From: Neoluteolibacter marinus
GTDB lineage: Bacteria; Verrucomicrobiota; Verrucomicrobiia; Verrucomicrobiales; Akkermansiaceae
Assembly (NCBI RefSeq): GCF_014904755.1
Contig: NZ_JACZFQ010000075.1
Coordinates: 1 to 62,859 of the forward strand
Direction of reading: 5' to 3'
DNA: 62,859 nt
The notes under the pieces are model-generated. The model saw only the letters and a program-made list of their open reading frames with translations, was not told the DNA's origin and searched no databases. A program made the translations under genes and the position numbers. Shown here one piece after another: positions 43,892-52,937 of the stretch (position 1 is the stretch's first letter; every line of letters begins with the position of its first letter).

Positions 43892-46294
43892 ATGATCCTT
43901 TTCCGCAAGCTCCGCATTCTCCCCGTCCTTTGTCTGGCCCTCGCCGCCTGCAACAAGCCGCCGTCGTCCCCGGGCGGGGCCGTCCGGCCACCGGCAGCAG
44001 ATCTCGAGGCGGAGCGTGCCGCGATCGAGTACGAGCGGATGGCGGTGGAGCGCCGGCGGCTGGACGAAGCGCGGGCTGCCCTCAAAGAGGAAAAGCTGGC
44101 CTTGGAGGCGGAGCGGGAAGCCAGGCTCGCGGCGCGTGAGGAGGAGATCGGCTTCCGCGACCAATCGCTGGAGGAGCGTCAGCGTGAACTGGAAGAGCGC
44201 GAGGCGACCCTGGATGCACGCGAGGACGATCTCGCGGTGTGGTCCGAGGGCCTGAGCGAGCAGGAACTGGCCTTGGCCGGCACAGGGCCGCTCGACGACT
44301 GGACGCCCGCCCCAGTGGAGGATTTCGCGGAGCCGGTGGCGGACTACGGGGTTTTCTACGAGGACTTGCAGCCCTACGGGTCGTGGTTCGACACTCCCGA
44401 CTACGGCTACGTCTACCAGCCGACCGTGGTGGTGCAGGACAACTCGTGGCGGCCCTACACGCATGGTCGTTGGGCTTGCTCGAATCTGGGGTGGACGTGG
44501 GTTTCGGAGGAGCCCTTCGGATGGGCATGCTTCCACTACGGTCGTTGGACGCGGCTCGGCCGGCACGGCTGGGTGTGGGTGCCCGGGGACCAGTGGGCGC
44601 CCTCGTGGGTTTGTTGGCGCGAAGGCGGGGACCATGTCGGCTGGGCACCCTTGCCTCCGGAATCCTTGTGCCATCGACGGGAAGGTTGGGGTAACCGCGT
44701 CGAGGAAGAGCTGGGGATCGATCCGTCGTGGTTCAATTTCGCGGAGCGGCGGAAGATGGCGGACCCATTGGGAAGTCATTGCCTGCCGGTGGAGCGCAAC
44801 CGGGATCTCCTGCGCGGAACCCGCAACGTGACGAAGCTCCGTTTTCTCAGGGACCAGGTGATCGCCGGAGGACCGCGCTACGAATCGCTGCGCCGTGCGG
44901 TGGGCAAGCCGTGGCCGGTCTACCAGATCCAGATGGACCGGGTGCACGCCCTGCGACACCCGACTCTCCGCAATGCGACCGTTCAGGGTGCTTTGTTAGA
45001 GGTCTTCGCCCCGAATCCCGCAGCCCGCTGGAACGGCGTCCTGAAGCCGTCGCGGGTGCAGGGCGTCCTGGATGCCGGGCAGGGTGAACCGGAGAGAGGC
45101 ACGCAGTGGTCCGGGCGCTTCCAGGAGGAACGTCGCGAGCGCAACGAGCAAGGTGTCCTGTGGAGCCGGCAGGTCGGTGATCTCGACGTTGCCCGGAAGC
45201 AGTTGGAATCGAACCGCGAGCGCGTCGCGGTTGCCCAGCGGCACTCGCAAGCCCGTTGGCATGAGCTCGCGCGGATTCGCGAGGAGCGATCCACCCGGCG
45301 GCAAGGTGCGGCAAGTCCCCGGGCGAGCCGGCCGCAGGCAGATCCGGTGGTGGCATTGCCGCGGGCGACAACGTCTTCATCGGCACACGAAGAACCACAT
45401 CTACCTGCCCGCCGCGAGGCGACGGCCGGGGCTGCCGCCGCGATTCCTCGGGAAGAGACCGATGCGGGTGGCAGATCGTCTCAGGAGTTCACCGGGTTGC
45501 GTGCGAACGCAGCCGCGCATCCCGGTTCTCGCAACGCCGGCTCCATTCAAGCGGGCCGGCCTGAACGGAGGGCTCAAGTCCCTGCCACTCCGGGACGTGT
45601 TGCTTCGGTCCCGCGTGAACGCGACACCCGGACCACGATGCCGGCCGAACCGACGCGGGCCAAACCTCGGGACGTTCGTCCGGAGGTCACGCCGGAACCG
45701 GCGGTGGTCCGGAATCGGCAGGCGGAAGAGTCGGGCCGTCGACAACAAGAGATCGCCCGTCAGAACGCCGAGAATCTCAGGCTCCAGCGGCAGCAGGCTG
45801 ATGAAGCGCGCCGATCCGCCATGGCGGCCCGGGAGGAAGCAACCCGCCGGCAGCAGGAAGAGAGCGCAAGGCTCCAGCGGGAAGAAAACGCCCGGCGACA
45901 GCAACAGGAGGAGGAAGGGCGCCGGGCCCGCGAGATGGCCCGCCAGCAGCAGGAGATCGCGCGTCGCCAGGAGGAGGCGAAGGCGCGCCTGCAACAGCAG
46001 ATGCGCGAGCAACAGGAGCAGCGTGCCCGCGAGCAGGAAGAGCGCCGTCAACGCCAGGCCGAAGAACGCGCCCGCCAGCAGGAGCAGCAGGCGAGGGAGC
46101 AGGCCGAGCGGGCGCAACGGCAGGAAGAGGCGCGACGCCAGCAGGAGGAGAGAGCACGTCAGCAACAGGAAGAGAGAGCGCGTCAGCAACAGGAGGAGCG
46201 GGCGCGTCAGCAACAGGAGGAGCGGGCGCGTCAGCAACAGGAAGAGAGAGCGCGACGGCTGGAAGAAAGCGGCCGGCGCAAGCTCGGCCGCTAG
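43892..46294 (+). CDS. DUF6600 lipoprotein with coiled coils and Arg/Gln/Glu repeat tail
   Basis: This 800-aa protein has a signal peptide and lipobox (ALAACNK). Residues 38-125 are a charged coiled coil, rich in Glu and Arg. Residues about 150-260 are a DUF6600-type domain with repeated Trp/Tyr blocks (LQPYGSWFDTPDYGYVYQP, then HGRWACSNLGW, HYGRW and HVGWAPLPP). The last 200 residues are an extended Arg/Gln/Glu helix that ends in four exact-length 24-nt repeats (46157-46252, RQQQEERA). It is probably an outer-membrane-anchored envelope protein; the function is unknown. Confidence 0.85.
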   Translation: MILFRKLRILPVLCLALAACNKPPSSPGGAVRPPAADLEAERAAIEYERMAVERRRLDEARAALKEEKLALEAEREARLAAREEEIGFRDQSLEERQRELEEREATLDAREDDLAVWSEGLSEQELALAGTGPLDDWTPAPVEDFAEPVADYGVFYEDLQPYGSWFDTPDYGYVYQPTVVVQDNSWRPYTHGRWACSNLGWTWVSEEPFGWACFHYGRWTRLGRHGWVWVPGDQWAPSWVCWREGGDHVGWAPLPPESLCHRREGWGNRVEEELGIDPSWFNFAERRKMADPLGSHCLPVERNRDLLRGTRNVTKLRFLRDQVIAGGPRYESLRRAVGKPWPVYQIQMDRVHALRHPTLRNATVQGALLEVFAPNPAARWNGVLKPSRVQGVLDAGQGEPERGTQWSGRFQEERRERNEQGVLWSRQVGDLDVARKQLESNRERVAVAQRHSQARWHELARIREERSTRRQGAASPRASRPQADPVVALPRATTSSSAHEEPHLPARREATAGAAAAIPREETDAGGRSSQEFTGLRANAAAHPGSRNAGSIQAGRPERRAQVPATPGRVASVPRERDTRTTMPAEPTRAKPRDVRPEVTPEPAVVRNRQAEESGRRQQEIARQNAENLRLQRQQADEARRSAMAAREEATRRQQEESARLQREENARRQQQEEEGRRAREMARQQQEIARRQEEAKARLQQQMREQQEQRAREQEERRQRQAEERARQQEQQAREQAERAQRQEEARRQQEERARQQQEERARQQQEERARQQQEERARQQQEERARRLEESGRRKLGR

Positions 46295-46318
46295 GTCCGT
46301 GGCGCGTCGCGCGGGACG

Positions 46319-47188
46319 CTAGAAGGGCATCTTCACGAGGGTGGCAAGCAGCTCCTCCATCAATTCCGCGTCCTCCACGACGCCACGCACCGACCACGCG
46401 GTGGCGAGCTCTTCGAGCACGCGGACGAGCATCTCCCCCGGAGCGGCAGGTCGTGTCGCGACGACCCGAACTTCGCGCGGGTAGCGGCGCATCCGGTGGG
46501 CGAGGTCTTCCGCGGAAAGCTGCCGACCCTTCATGTGAGGTTCGGTCAGGATCATGTGACCGTCGTCGTGGTAGCGACAGAGGAAGGATTGCGGCAGGCT
46601 GATTCCCTCGACGTCGAGATCGAGCCGCCTCGCCAACAAGAGGAAAATCAGGCCGAGCCCGAGGGCGTTCGACGGTCCGCCCGCCAGCACCGCGGCGAGG
46701 TCGTAGTTGGCGGGATGATCTTCTTCGCGATGATTGGCGGTGAAGCGGCCGCTTTCGAAGAGGGCCCGGTTGATCCCGGCGGCACCCTCTACCGCGGCGA
46801 CGACCTCGAGTTCCTCGGCCAGCAGGTCGAGCGCATCGCCGAGCGGCTGGCGCAAGGTGACCCCGTCGTGGAGATAGTCGGAAACCGAGCGGAGCAATGC
46901 TTCGAAGAGATCCCAGTCGTCGAGGACCGCCTCGGCCCCGCCGGCCGGTACCACCCACTCGCGGCGCAGCCGGTCGCGGCGGGACGGCAGGAGCAGGGTG
47001 GAAAGCAGTTCAAGGTCGGATTCGGCGGGGTGCGCGCCGATTTCCCCCAGTATCTCGCTCACGTCGCCGCCGAATGCGGACAAGGCCGATTCCACCGATT
47101 GCCGCACAGGCGGGGAGTCGTCGTCGAGCAGCCGCAACAGAACGGAAAGTCGCTCCGGAGAAGTGTCGGGCTCGGGGATCACGTTCAA
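46319..47188 (-). CDS. SirB1-like protein with transglutaminase-related fold
   Basis: This 289-aa protein has an N-terminal helical part (residues 1-110) and a SirB1/transglutaminase-like region: GINRALFESGRFTANHREED, then GGPSNALGLGLIFLLLARRLDLDVEGISLPQSFL split between two blocks, and a C-terminal helical part. The classic Cys of transglutaminases is not seen at the expected helix (PSNALGLG), so it is probably not catalytic. SirB1 relatives have been linked to regulatory or stress roles. Confidence 0.75.
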   Translation of the reverse strand: MNVIPEPDTSPERLSVLLRLLDDDSPPVRQSVESALSAFGGDVSEILGEIGAHPAESDLELLSTLLLPSRRDRLRREWVVPAGGAEAVLDDWDLFEALLRSVSDYLHDGVTLRQPLGDALDLLAEELEVVAAVEGAAGINRALFESGRFTANHREEDHPANYDLAAVLAGGPSNALGLGLIFLLLARRLDLDVEGISLPQSFLCRYHDDGHMILTEPHMKGRQLSAEDLAHRMRRYPREVRVVATRPAAPGEMLVRVLEELATAWSVRGVVEDAELMEELLATLVKMPF

Positions 47189-47198
47189 ATGGGGCGGA

Positions 47199-47274
47199 TG
47201 GTGCGCGATACTGGGATCGAACCAGTGACCCCCTCCGTGTCAGGGAGGTGCTCTACCGCTGAGCTAACCGCGCT
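47199..47274 (-). tRNA. tRNA-Val, anticodon GAC
   Basis: Acceptor GCGCGGT/ATCGCGC, A73 and an encoded CCA are present. D-arm GCTCAGCGGTAGAGC, anticodon stem CCTCC/GGAGG with loop CTGACAC (anticodon GAC), and T-arm CTGG-TTCGATC-CCAG complete a normal cloverleaf. Confidence 0.97.
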
Positions 47275-47386
47275 TGTGTCTGCCCCCGGGCGGGGGCGGG
47301 AGGATGGGGTTCGACCCGTGGGGATGCAATCCCTTTTTTCGGGAAGTCCCGCCGAATTTCGGGACGGTCCCGGGCCGGCGGTGGAC

Positions 47387-47416
47387 AAAAAGGGCGGGGA
47401 GCCGGAGCTCCCCGCC
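47387..47416 (-). terminator. Rho-independent terminator of the BlaI-histone-tail gene
   Basis: GGCGGGGAGC (47393-47402) pairs perfectly with GCTCCCCGCC (47407-47416) around a CGGA loop. On the minus strand it is followed by CTTTTTG, as expected for a terminator downstream of the gene ending at 47493. Confidence 0.75.
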
Positions 47417-47492
47417 GTCTGAGGCAATGGACTCAACGCGAACAGTCCGGATCGCCTGCGGCGGGGGGCTGTTGCGGAATGGCAGGGCAGCC

Positions 47493-48314
47493 TTACTTCT
47501 TGCCTTTCTTGGCAGCCTTCTTCGCCGGCTTGGCGGCTTTCTTGGCAGACTTCGCTGCTTTCTTCGCAGGAGCCTTCTTGGCGGCCTTCTTGGCGACTTT
47601 CTTCGCGGGCGCCTTCTTGGCGGCTTTCTTCGCTACCTTCTTGGCGGCCTTTTTCGCGGGTGCCTTTTTGGCAGCCTTCTTGGCCACGGTTTTCTTGGCG
47701 GCCTTCTTGGCTGTCTTCTTGGCAGACTTGGCGGCCTTCTTCTTCGCCACCTTCTTGGCGGGTGCTTTCTTGGCGACTTTCTTCGCTACTTTCTTAGCCG
47801 CCTTCTTGGCGGGCTTGGGAGCGGCCTTCTTGGCAGGCGCTTTCTTGGCAGCCTTCTTGGCGGCCTTCTTGGCGACCTTCTTGGCAGGTGCCTTCTTGGC
47901 GGCTTTCTTCGCGGCCTTTTTCGCTGTTTTCTTTGCAGCCATGGCTTTGTGTCGTTTGAGTTCGCGTTCGATGTTGGTTTTCTCTTCGGGCGTTAACGTG
48001 CCAGCTGAGAGGAGTGCGAGGATCGCCTCACCGAGACGGCCCCCGAAAGCGTTGATGAGAAAGTCGTGCGACGCACGACGGACGATGACTTCCTGGGGAA
48101 ACGCGGCATCGTAAACGTGAGCCCTGCCCACACGGGTCCGCTTGACGAGCTTCTTGCGCTCGAGGCTCTGGAGCACGGATAGCACGGTGGTGTATGCCCG
48201 GTCCTTGCCGTCGGGAAGGCCTTCAAGTACGACGCTTACCGTTGAGGGGCCCTCGTGCCACAACACCGAAAGGGCCTGGAGCTCGAGGTTGGAGGGATGA
48301 GTTGCTTTTGCCAT
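47493..48314 (-). CDS. BlaI/MecI-family repressor fused to a histone-H1-like Lys/Ala tail
   Basis: This 273-aa protein has a complete BlaI/MecI/CopY winged-helix repressor (residues 1-122: LELQALSVLWHEGPSTVSVV, then YTTVLSVLQSLERKKLVKR and VYDAAFPQE). After Met125 there are 149 residues of almost only Lys, Ala, Pro and Val in AAKKAAKKAP-type repeats, like histone H1 or the bacterial HctA/Hc1 tails. Classical BlaI is about 125 aa without such a tail. No BlaR1 sensor is adjacent. It should bind DNA specifically through the HTH and non-specifically through the tail. An AT-rich leader lies upstream. Confidence 0.9.
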   Translation of the reverse strand: MAKATHPSNLELQALSVLWHEGPSTVSVVLEGLPDGKDRAYTTVLSVLQSLERKKLVKRTRVGRAHVYDAAFPQEVIVRRASHDFLINAFGGRLGEAILALLSAGTLTPEEKTNIERELKRHKAMAAKKTAKKAAKKAAKKAPAKKVAKKAAKKAAKKAPAKKAAPKPAKKAAKKVAKKVAKKAPAKKVAKKKAAKSAKKTAKKAAKKTVAKKAAKKAPAKKAAKKVAKKAAKKAPAKKVAKKAAKKAPAKKAAKSAKKAAKPAKKAAKKGKK

Positions 48315-48365
48315 GATCAGTGGATCACCGGAGTGGTGGCACCATGAAGCTAGTAGTTCACAATT

Positions 48366-48458
48366 TCGTCAAGTTCAAACTATCGTATTTTTAGGATCAC
48401 TTAAATAAATTGCAGGGCCTTTGGCCAACCCATTTTTCGACTACTGTAAGTATCGTAG
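48366..48458. promoter_or_regulatory. Low-GC promoter region upstream of the BlaI-type gene
   Basis: The block is clearly AT-rich compared with the surroundings. Minus-strand TTGACG (48367-48372) could be a -35 box. A repeated TATCGTA occurs at 48381-48387 and 48451-48457, the second within CTAC-N10-GTAG, which loosely recalls BlaI operators. Site assignment is weak. Confidence 0.3.
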
Positions 48459-48470
48459 ATGTGGGGGCGC

Positions 48471-49454
48471 TCAGTGGCCCTCGAGCGCGGGCCGCTTGAC
48501 GCCCGGGGCCATCCCCGAGAGCGCTTCCCAAAGCCGGTCTTCGGATGGGTGCCCGTTGAACATCACCTTCCCGTCCGGCGACACCAGCACCATCACCGGC
48601 ACGTTCTGCACCCGGAGCATCCGTTGCATCGAGTTCTTCTCCCGGTCGATCAACCACGTGCCGGGCAGTGCCCCGTCGGCTCCGCCGATCATCTCCTTCG
48701 CGTCGGCGATGGTTTCCGGTGTTGCCTCGGCTAACAGCGACGCGACCGCGATCCCGTTTTTTTCGAGGGTGGCGGCGGTCACCTTGAAGTCGGGCATACT
48801 GGACTCGCATTCGCGGCTCCACGGCGACCAGAAGTGAAACAGCAGCGCCTTGCGATCTTTCATCAGCGAGGACAAGCGGACCGGTTCACCGGATAGAAGC
48901 GACACGAGTTCGGTCTCCGGATCGATCTTCACGTTGCGCATCGCTTCCTCGAGGCGCAGGCGGTCGATGTGGGGGGCGAACGCGCTGCCCTGGCGTGGGC
49001 TCAGCCAGAAGGCTTCCTTGATGTGTTCCTTGAAGCCGTCGCGGTCGTTCTTCTCCAGGGCGGCGATCGCCTGGACGTACTCGACGACCGCCAGCCAGTC
49101 CTCGCGGACGGCGAAGATCTCCGACTCGGCCAGCTTGAAGCGGTCCTTGCGCTCCATGAAGCGGGGGAGCATCGCGGCGATCTTGTCATCCTCTCGCCGG
49201 TCGACGTGGTAGAGGAAGCGCGCCTCGAGGATGGCCTGGTCGCTGGCGCCGAGTTCGCGTGCCTTGGCGACCGTTTCCTCGAAGGCCGCGGGCGTGCCGC
49301 GCTCGGAGAGCATCCGCTCGAGCGCGGCCCGCTTCGGTGGCAGCGAGGCGTAGGGATCGTCGTCGTCGTTGCCGGCCTTGGGATCCTGCGCGAAGCAGGT
49401 CGCGGCCGCCAGGAGCAGGGCCGCGATGGTCGATGCGGGGCCGGTCGCGAACAT
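48471..49454 (-). CDS. Exported thioredoxin-fold protein with degenerate active site
   Basis: This 327-aa protein has a signal peptide (ending near C-F-A-Q), a helical repeat-like N-terminal region (residues 40-170) and a C-terminal redoxin/TlpA-like thioredoxin fold (190-315). The usual W-C-x-x-C is W212-S-R-E-C216: the nucleophilic Cys is Ser, while the second Cys and the cis-Pro (NVPVM) remain. It probably does not act as an ordinary disulfide oxidoreductase; it may bind substrate or use one Cys. It is followed after 6 bp by the LysM gene stop region on the same strand. Confidence 0.8.
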   Translation of the reverse strand: MFATGPASTIAALLLAAATCFAQDPKAGNDDDDPYASLPPKRAALERMLSERGTPAAFEETVAKARELGASDQAILEARFLYHVDRREDDKIAAMLPRFMERKDRFKLAESEIFAVREDWLAVVEYVQAIAALEKNDRDGFKEHIKEAFWLSPRQGSAFAPHIDRLRLEEAMRNVKIDPETELVSLLSGEPVRLSSLMKDRKALLFHFWSPWSRECESSMPDFKVTAATLEKNGIAVASLLAEATPETIADAKEMIGGADGALPGTWLIDREKNSMQRMLRVQNVPVMVLVSPDGKVMFNGHPSEDRLWEALSGMAPGVKRPALEGH

Positions 49455-49460
49455 CGTGGT

Positions 49461-50057
49461 TCAGGGGATGCGGAGTTTGGTGCCGAGCACCACGACGTCG
49501 GACTTCATGCCGTTGGCCTTCTTGATGGCGTCCATGCTGACGCCATACTTGCGGCTGATGCCGGCGAGTGTGTCGCCGCGGACCACGGTGTGCGACTTGC
49601 CGCCGGCGGCGGGCTTCGCCGAGGCGACGGGACCCGATGCTCCGGGGATGACCAGGGTCTTGCCGAGGACGACGGTGTCGCTGTTCATGCCGTTGGCCTG
49701 TTTGATTGCCGTAGCGCTGACGCCGTAGCGCCGCGAGATTCCGCTGAGGGTGTCGCCCTTGACGACGGTGTGGGAAGTGCTGGATGCAGCCGGTGCGCTC
49801 GGGGCCGACGGCACGTAGGGCGCGGGCTGGGATTCCTCGTAGGCTGCCTGCGAATAGGTCGGATCGTCGGCGGGCGGGTTGATCGACTGGTAGGGCACGG
49901 CGTCCCCGGACGCGTCGCCCGGAACACCATAGGGGTTCGAGGTATCGTAGGCGTTCCCGTCGATGGTGTCGTAATCCTCGCCGCCCTTCTTGAAGGCGGA
50001 GCAGGCGGTAAAGGAAAAGGCGGCGGTGGCCAGGGCAACGTGACGGAAGTAGCTCAT
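49461..50057 (-). CDS. Double-LysM lipoprotein
   Basis: This 198-aa protein has a signal peptide with lipobox (FTACSAF), a low-complexity Pro/Ser/Tyr region (residues 30-105) and two LysM domains: HTVVKGDTLSGISRRYGVS (107-150) and HTVVRGDTLAGISRKYGVS (about 155-198). LysM binds the glycan of peptidoglycan, so this is a cell-wall-associated envelope lipoprotein. The start is taken at the Met before the hydrophobic segment. Confidence 0.92.
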   Translation of the reverse strand: MSYFRHVALATAAFSFTACSAFKKGGEDYDTIDGNAYDTSNPYGVPGDASGDAVPYQSINPPADDPTYSQAAYEESQPAPYVPSAPSAPAASSTSHTVVKGDTLSGISRRYGVSATAIKQANGMNSDTVVLGKTLVIPGASGPVASAKPAAGGKSHTVVRGDTLAGISRKYGVSMDAIKKANGMKSDVVVLGTKLRIP

Positions 50058-50164
50058 GGATTTGTGGTGACTTGGATTAGCAAGCGCGGGGCGGCTTGGG
50101 AAGCGCCGACGCATGGGATGAACAACGACACCGGGAATCGGGATTGTTCATCCGGATCCGGCGT

Positions 50165-50977
50165 TCACGGTGCGAAGCGGAAGAAGTCGCAGGCGGCATG
50201 GGTCGATGCGGCCAGGGTTTCGATCGATTCACCGCGGGCGGCGGCGAGATGCTCGGCGACATGCCGGACGAAGGCCGGCTCGTTGCGCTTGCCGCGATGG
50301 GGCACGGGCGCGAGGTAGGGCGAATCGGTTTCCAGCATGAAGCTGCCCGACGGCAATGACACCGCGGTCGCGAGCACGTCGCTGGCATTTTTGAAAGTGG
50401 CGACTCCGCCGAAGGAGACCAGCCCGCCGAGTCCAATCACCTCCATCGCGTTCTCCGCCGGGCCGATGAAGCAGTGGAAGACCGCACGCGTGCCGTTGGC
50501 GTGGCGCCGGTAGATTTCGAGGGCGTCCCGGAACGATGCGTCGCCCGACTTGTCGCGGGTATGGATGACCACGTTCAAGCCTGCGGCTGCCGCGAGCCGG
50601 AAGTGGGCGTCGAGGAAGTCGCGCTGGCGTTGACGGAAGCTTTCCTCATCCCAGCCGTCGGGCGCGGGATGATAGTAGTCGAGTCCGGTCTCGCCGATCC
50701 CGCACACCCGCGGGTCGGTGACGTGGGTGCGCAGCCGGTCGATCGCGTCGTCCGGTGCCTCGTGGACGTGGCAGGGGTGGATGCCGATGCACACCGAGAC
50801 CTCGGGGTGGGCCGCGGCGATGTCGAGGTTGGGCTGCAGGTCGTCGAGGTCGGTGACCAGGCTGACCATGCGGGTCACCCCGGCGGACCGGGCGCGTTCG
50901 ACCAATGTGGGGATCTCCGCGGTCTCGAATCGATGGCTGGCGAGGTGGCAGTGGGAATCGGTGAGCACTGCCACCAA
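50165..50977 (-). CDS. tatD: TatD-family metal-dependent deoxyribonuclease
   Basis: This 270-aa protein has the metal ligands of the family: TDSHCHL at the N-terminus, Glu in GETGLDYY, VIHTRD, FHCF and the final ETDSPYLAPV. It is a cytoplasmic 3'-5' DNase and D-aminoacyl-tRNA/DNA-quality enzyme by family knowledge. The start is TTG at 50977 or GTG at 50974. A POT transporter gene lies 15 bp upstream. Confidence 0.93.
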   Translation of the reverse strand: MVAVLTDSHCHLASHRFETAEIPTLVERARSAGVTRMVSLVTDLDDLQPNLDIAAAHPEVSVCIGIHPCHVHEAPDDAIDRLRTHVTDPRVCGIGETGLDYYHPAPDGWDEESFRQRQRDFLDAHFRLAAAAGLNVVIHTRDKSGDASFRDALEIYRRHANGTRAVFHCFIGPAENAMEVIGLGGLVSFGGVATFKNASDVLATAVSLPSGSFMLETDSPYLAPVPHRGKRNEPAFVRHVAEHLAAARGESIETLAASTHAACDFFRFAP

Positions 50978-50992
50978 GGGAACGGCGTCGCG

Positions 50993-52870
50993 CTAGTCCT
51001 GCAAGTAGGTTTTCGGCCGGTAGGCGATGGCGAACGGGACGAAGAGGACCGCGGTGCCGAGCATCAGCCAGGTGAAGAAGCGGAAGTACGAGGCACCCTC
51101 GAGTTTGGTCTGCCCGCCGGAGAAAGCCTCCGCGGTGTAGGTGGTCTCGACGACGGTCTCCGGGTTGGGGATTCCCAGTTCGGCCTTGCGGCGCGAGATC
51201 CAGGTTTCCTGCGGATGAAAGCGGTCGGTCCAGGACGGTGCCGGTGCTTCCCCGGGTTTGGAAATGCCGACGATGAGGCCCTGGTCCCACTTGGTGCCGG
51301 CGGTCTTGTCGGGCCCGTCGCTGATCAACTTGAAGGAACTGGCGTCGACGATCTCGTAGCGGATCGGATTTCCCCACGGGTCGTTGCCGAGCGTCCGCCC
51401 TTCGCTTTCCTCGGGCGGCAGCCGGTGGTCGTTCGCGCGGGCTTCCTTTTCGATGACCGCGGCGGCGCTGCGGTAGAGCGCCTGGCCGGGAATCTCGAGG
51501 GTGGTCGGCGCGCCGTCCTCCAGGCTCTGCTTGAAGTCGTCGTCGTTGCCGGTGATCCCGTCGTGGCCGCCCAGGAGAACCGTTCGCGGGTCCTTCTGCC
51601 AATCCGGAGGGAGGGTCGTCGCGATCGCCGCCTCGAGCTGTTCGGATGCGGCGCTGGGGATCTGGATGTAGTTGTTGATGCGGGCGGTGAACATGTTGCC
51701 GACGAACACCGAGAGCAGGTAGAGCGACATGATCATCGACTTCATGTTCTTCGGAGCCTGGGTGTAGGCGAACTCGAGGCCGACGATGGAAACCATCACC
51801 TCCGAGGCGGTGATCAGCCCGTAGGCGATGAACTGCCAGCCGATCGAGGGCGTGTTGCCGGTGTCGATCCATGTCTGGATCTTCGCGGAAAGCGCGAAGG
51901 TGGCCACCATGAGGAAGAAGCCGATGCCGATCTTGCGCAGGGGGCTCAGGGTGAAGATGCGGTTCATCATCGGGTAGGCGATGAAGGTGAACAGCGGGAT
52001 GAAGGTGAGGATCAGGATCGGGTTGATCGCCTGGATCTGCGAGGGGAGCCAGGTGATGCCGAGGAAATCGCGGTTCATCTGGTCGGCCTGGAAAACCCAC
52101 GACGACCCGGTCTGGTCGTAGAGTGCCCAGAAGGCGGCGATGAAGAGGAACAAAGGCACCAGCTTGGCGAGGGCGAAGAGACCTTCACGGGAGAACAGTT
52201 CGTTGAAGAACTTCATGCCGCCGGCCGGGACGTGGACGAATTTGTTTCGTCCCATCCAGAAGAGCACGGTGGCGATCGCCATCAGCACGCCGGGCACACC
52301 GAAGGCCCAGTGCGGGCCATACCATTCCAGCAGCCAGGGGGTGAGCAGGGTCGAGACGAAGGAGCCGAGGTTGATCGAGAAGTAGAACCAGTTGTAGATC
52401 CGGGTCAGGAGGTGCGAGTTCTTCGATCCGAACTGGTCGCCGACATGGGCGGAGACGCAGGGTTTGATGCCGCCGGAGCCGAGACAGATCAGCAGCAGGC
52501 CGGCGAAGAGCCAGTGGCTCGAGTCGCCGAAGAGGCCCATGCAGGCGAGCGCGGCGTGGCCGAGGCAGTAAACGATCGAGAGCAGGATGATCGTGCGGTA
52601 CTTGCCAAGGAAGACATCGCTGAGGAAGGCACCGAGCAAGGGGGTGAAATAAACCCAGGCGACGAAATCGTGGTAATGCTCGGTGGCCTGGGTGCTGCTC
52701 ATGGCCGAGCCGCCCTTGCCGTCCATCAGCCAGAGATACTTCGCCATGAAGACCACCAGGATGGTCCGCATGCCGTAGAACGAAAACCGCTCCGCCGCCT
52801 CGTTGGAGATGATGTAGGGGATGCCGGGTGGCATCCGTTCGGTATCGACGGGAGCGGTGCGGTGGGACAT
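50993..52870 (-). CDS. POT/PTR2-family proton-coupled oligopeptide transporter with pseudopilin-G-like loop
   Basis: This 625-aa inner-membrane protein has the PTR2 features: N-terminal [14 protein letters not shown] (including the E-x-x-E-R-like region) and the [10 protein letters not shown] motif near residue 165. Transporters of this type import di- and tripeptides with protons. Between the last two helices is an extra soluble stretch of about 200 residues (398-595). Inside it, at 490-535, is a block [12 protein letters not shown] ... [14 protein letters not shown] that closely resembles the C-terminal calcium-binding segment of type II secretion pseudopilin G. Normal bacterial POT proteins are 450-520 aa. 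Confidence 0.9.
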   Translation of the reverse strand: MSHRTAPVDTERMPPGIPYIISNEAAERFSFYGMRTILVVFMAKYLWLMDGKGGSAMSSTQATEHYHDFVAWVYFTPLLGAFLSDVFLGKYRTIILLSIVYCLGHAALACMGLFGDSSHWLFAGLLLICLGSGGIKPCVSAHVGDQFGSKNSHLLTRIYNWFYFSINLGSFVSTLLTPWLLEWYGPHWAFGVPGVLMAIATVLFWMGRNKFVHVPAGGMKFFNELFSREGLFALAKLVPLFLFIAAFWALYDQTGSSWVFQADQMNRDFLGITWLPSQIQAINPILILTFIPLFTFIAYPMMNRIFTLSPLRKIGIGFFLMVATFALSAKIQTWIDTGNTPSIGWQFIAYGLITASEVMVSIVGLEFAYTQAPKNMKSMIMSLYLLSVFVGNMFTARINNYIQIPSAASEQLEAAIATTLPPDWQKDPRTVLLGGHDGITGNDDDFKQSLEDGAPTTLEIPGQALYRSAAAVIEKEARANDHRLPPEESEGRTLGNDPWGNPIRYEIVDASSFKLISDGPDKTAGTKWDQGLIVGISKPGEAPAPSWTDRFHPQETWISRRKAELGIPNPETVVETTYTAEAFSGGQTKLEGASYFRFFTWLMLGTAVLFVPFAIAYRPKTYLQD

Positions 52871-52937
52871 GGAGGTATCAGTTGCCGTGGTCTAACGGGA
52901 GCAAACCCGGCAACACGCGGCGTGCCAAGCTCCGCGA

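Noticed and set aside
45401..46237. Leu-rich minus-strand frame opposite the Arg/Gln/Glu repeat
   Set aside because: It is the complement of CAG/GAG/CGC repeats and mimics membrane helices by chance.
47281..47298. C-run/G-run hairpin close to tRNA-Val
   Set aside because: It lies upstream of the tRNA on its strand and has no T-run, so I do not call it a terminator.
47479..48114. Plus-strand frame rich in Phe, Leu and Ala opposite the Lys/Ala tail
   Set aside because: The pattern AFLAAFLA is simply the complement of AAKKAAKK codons, so it is not an independent membrane protein.
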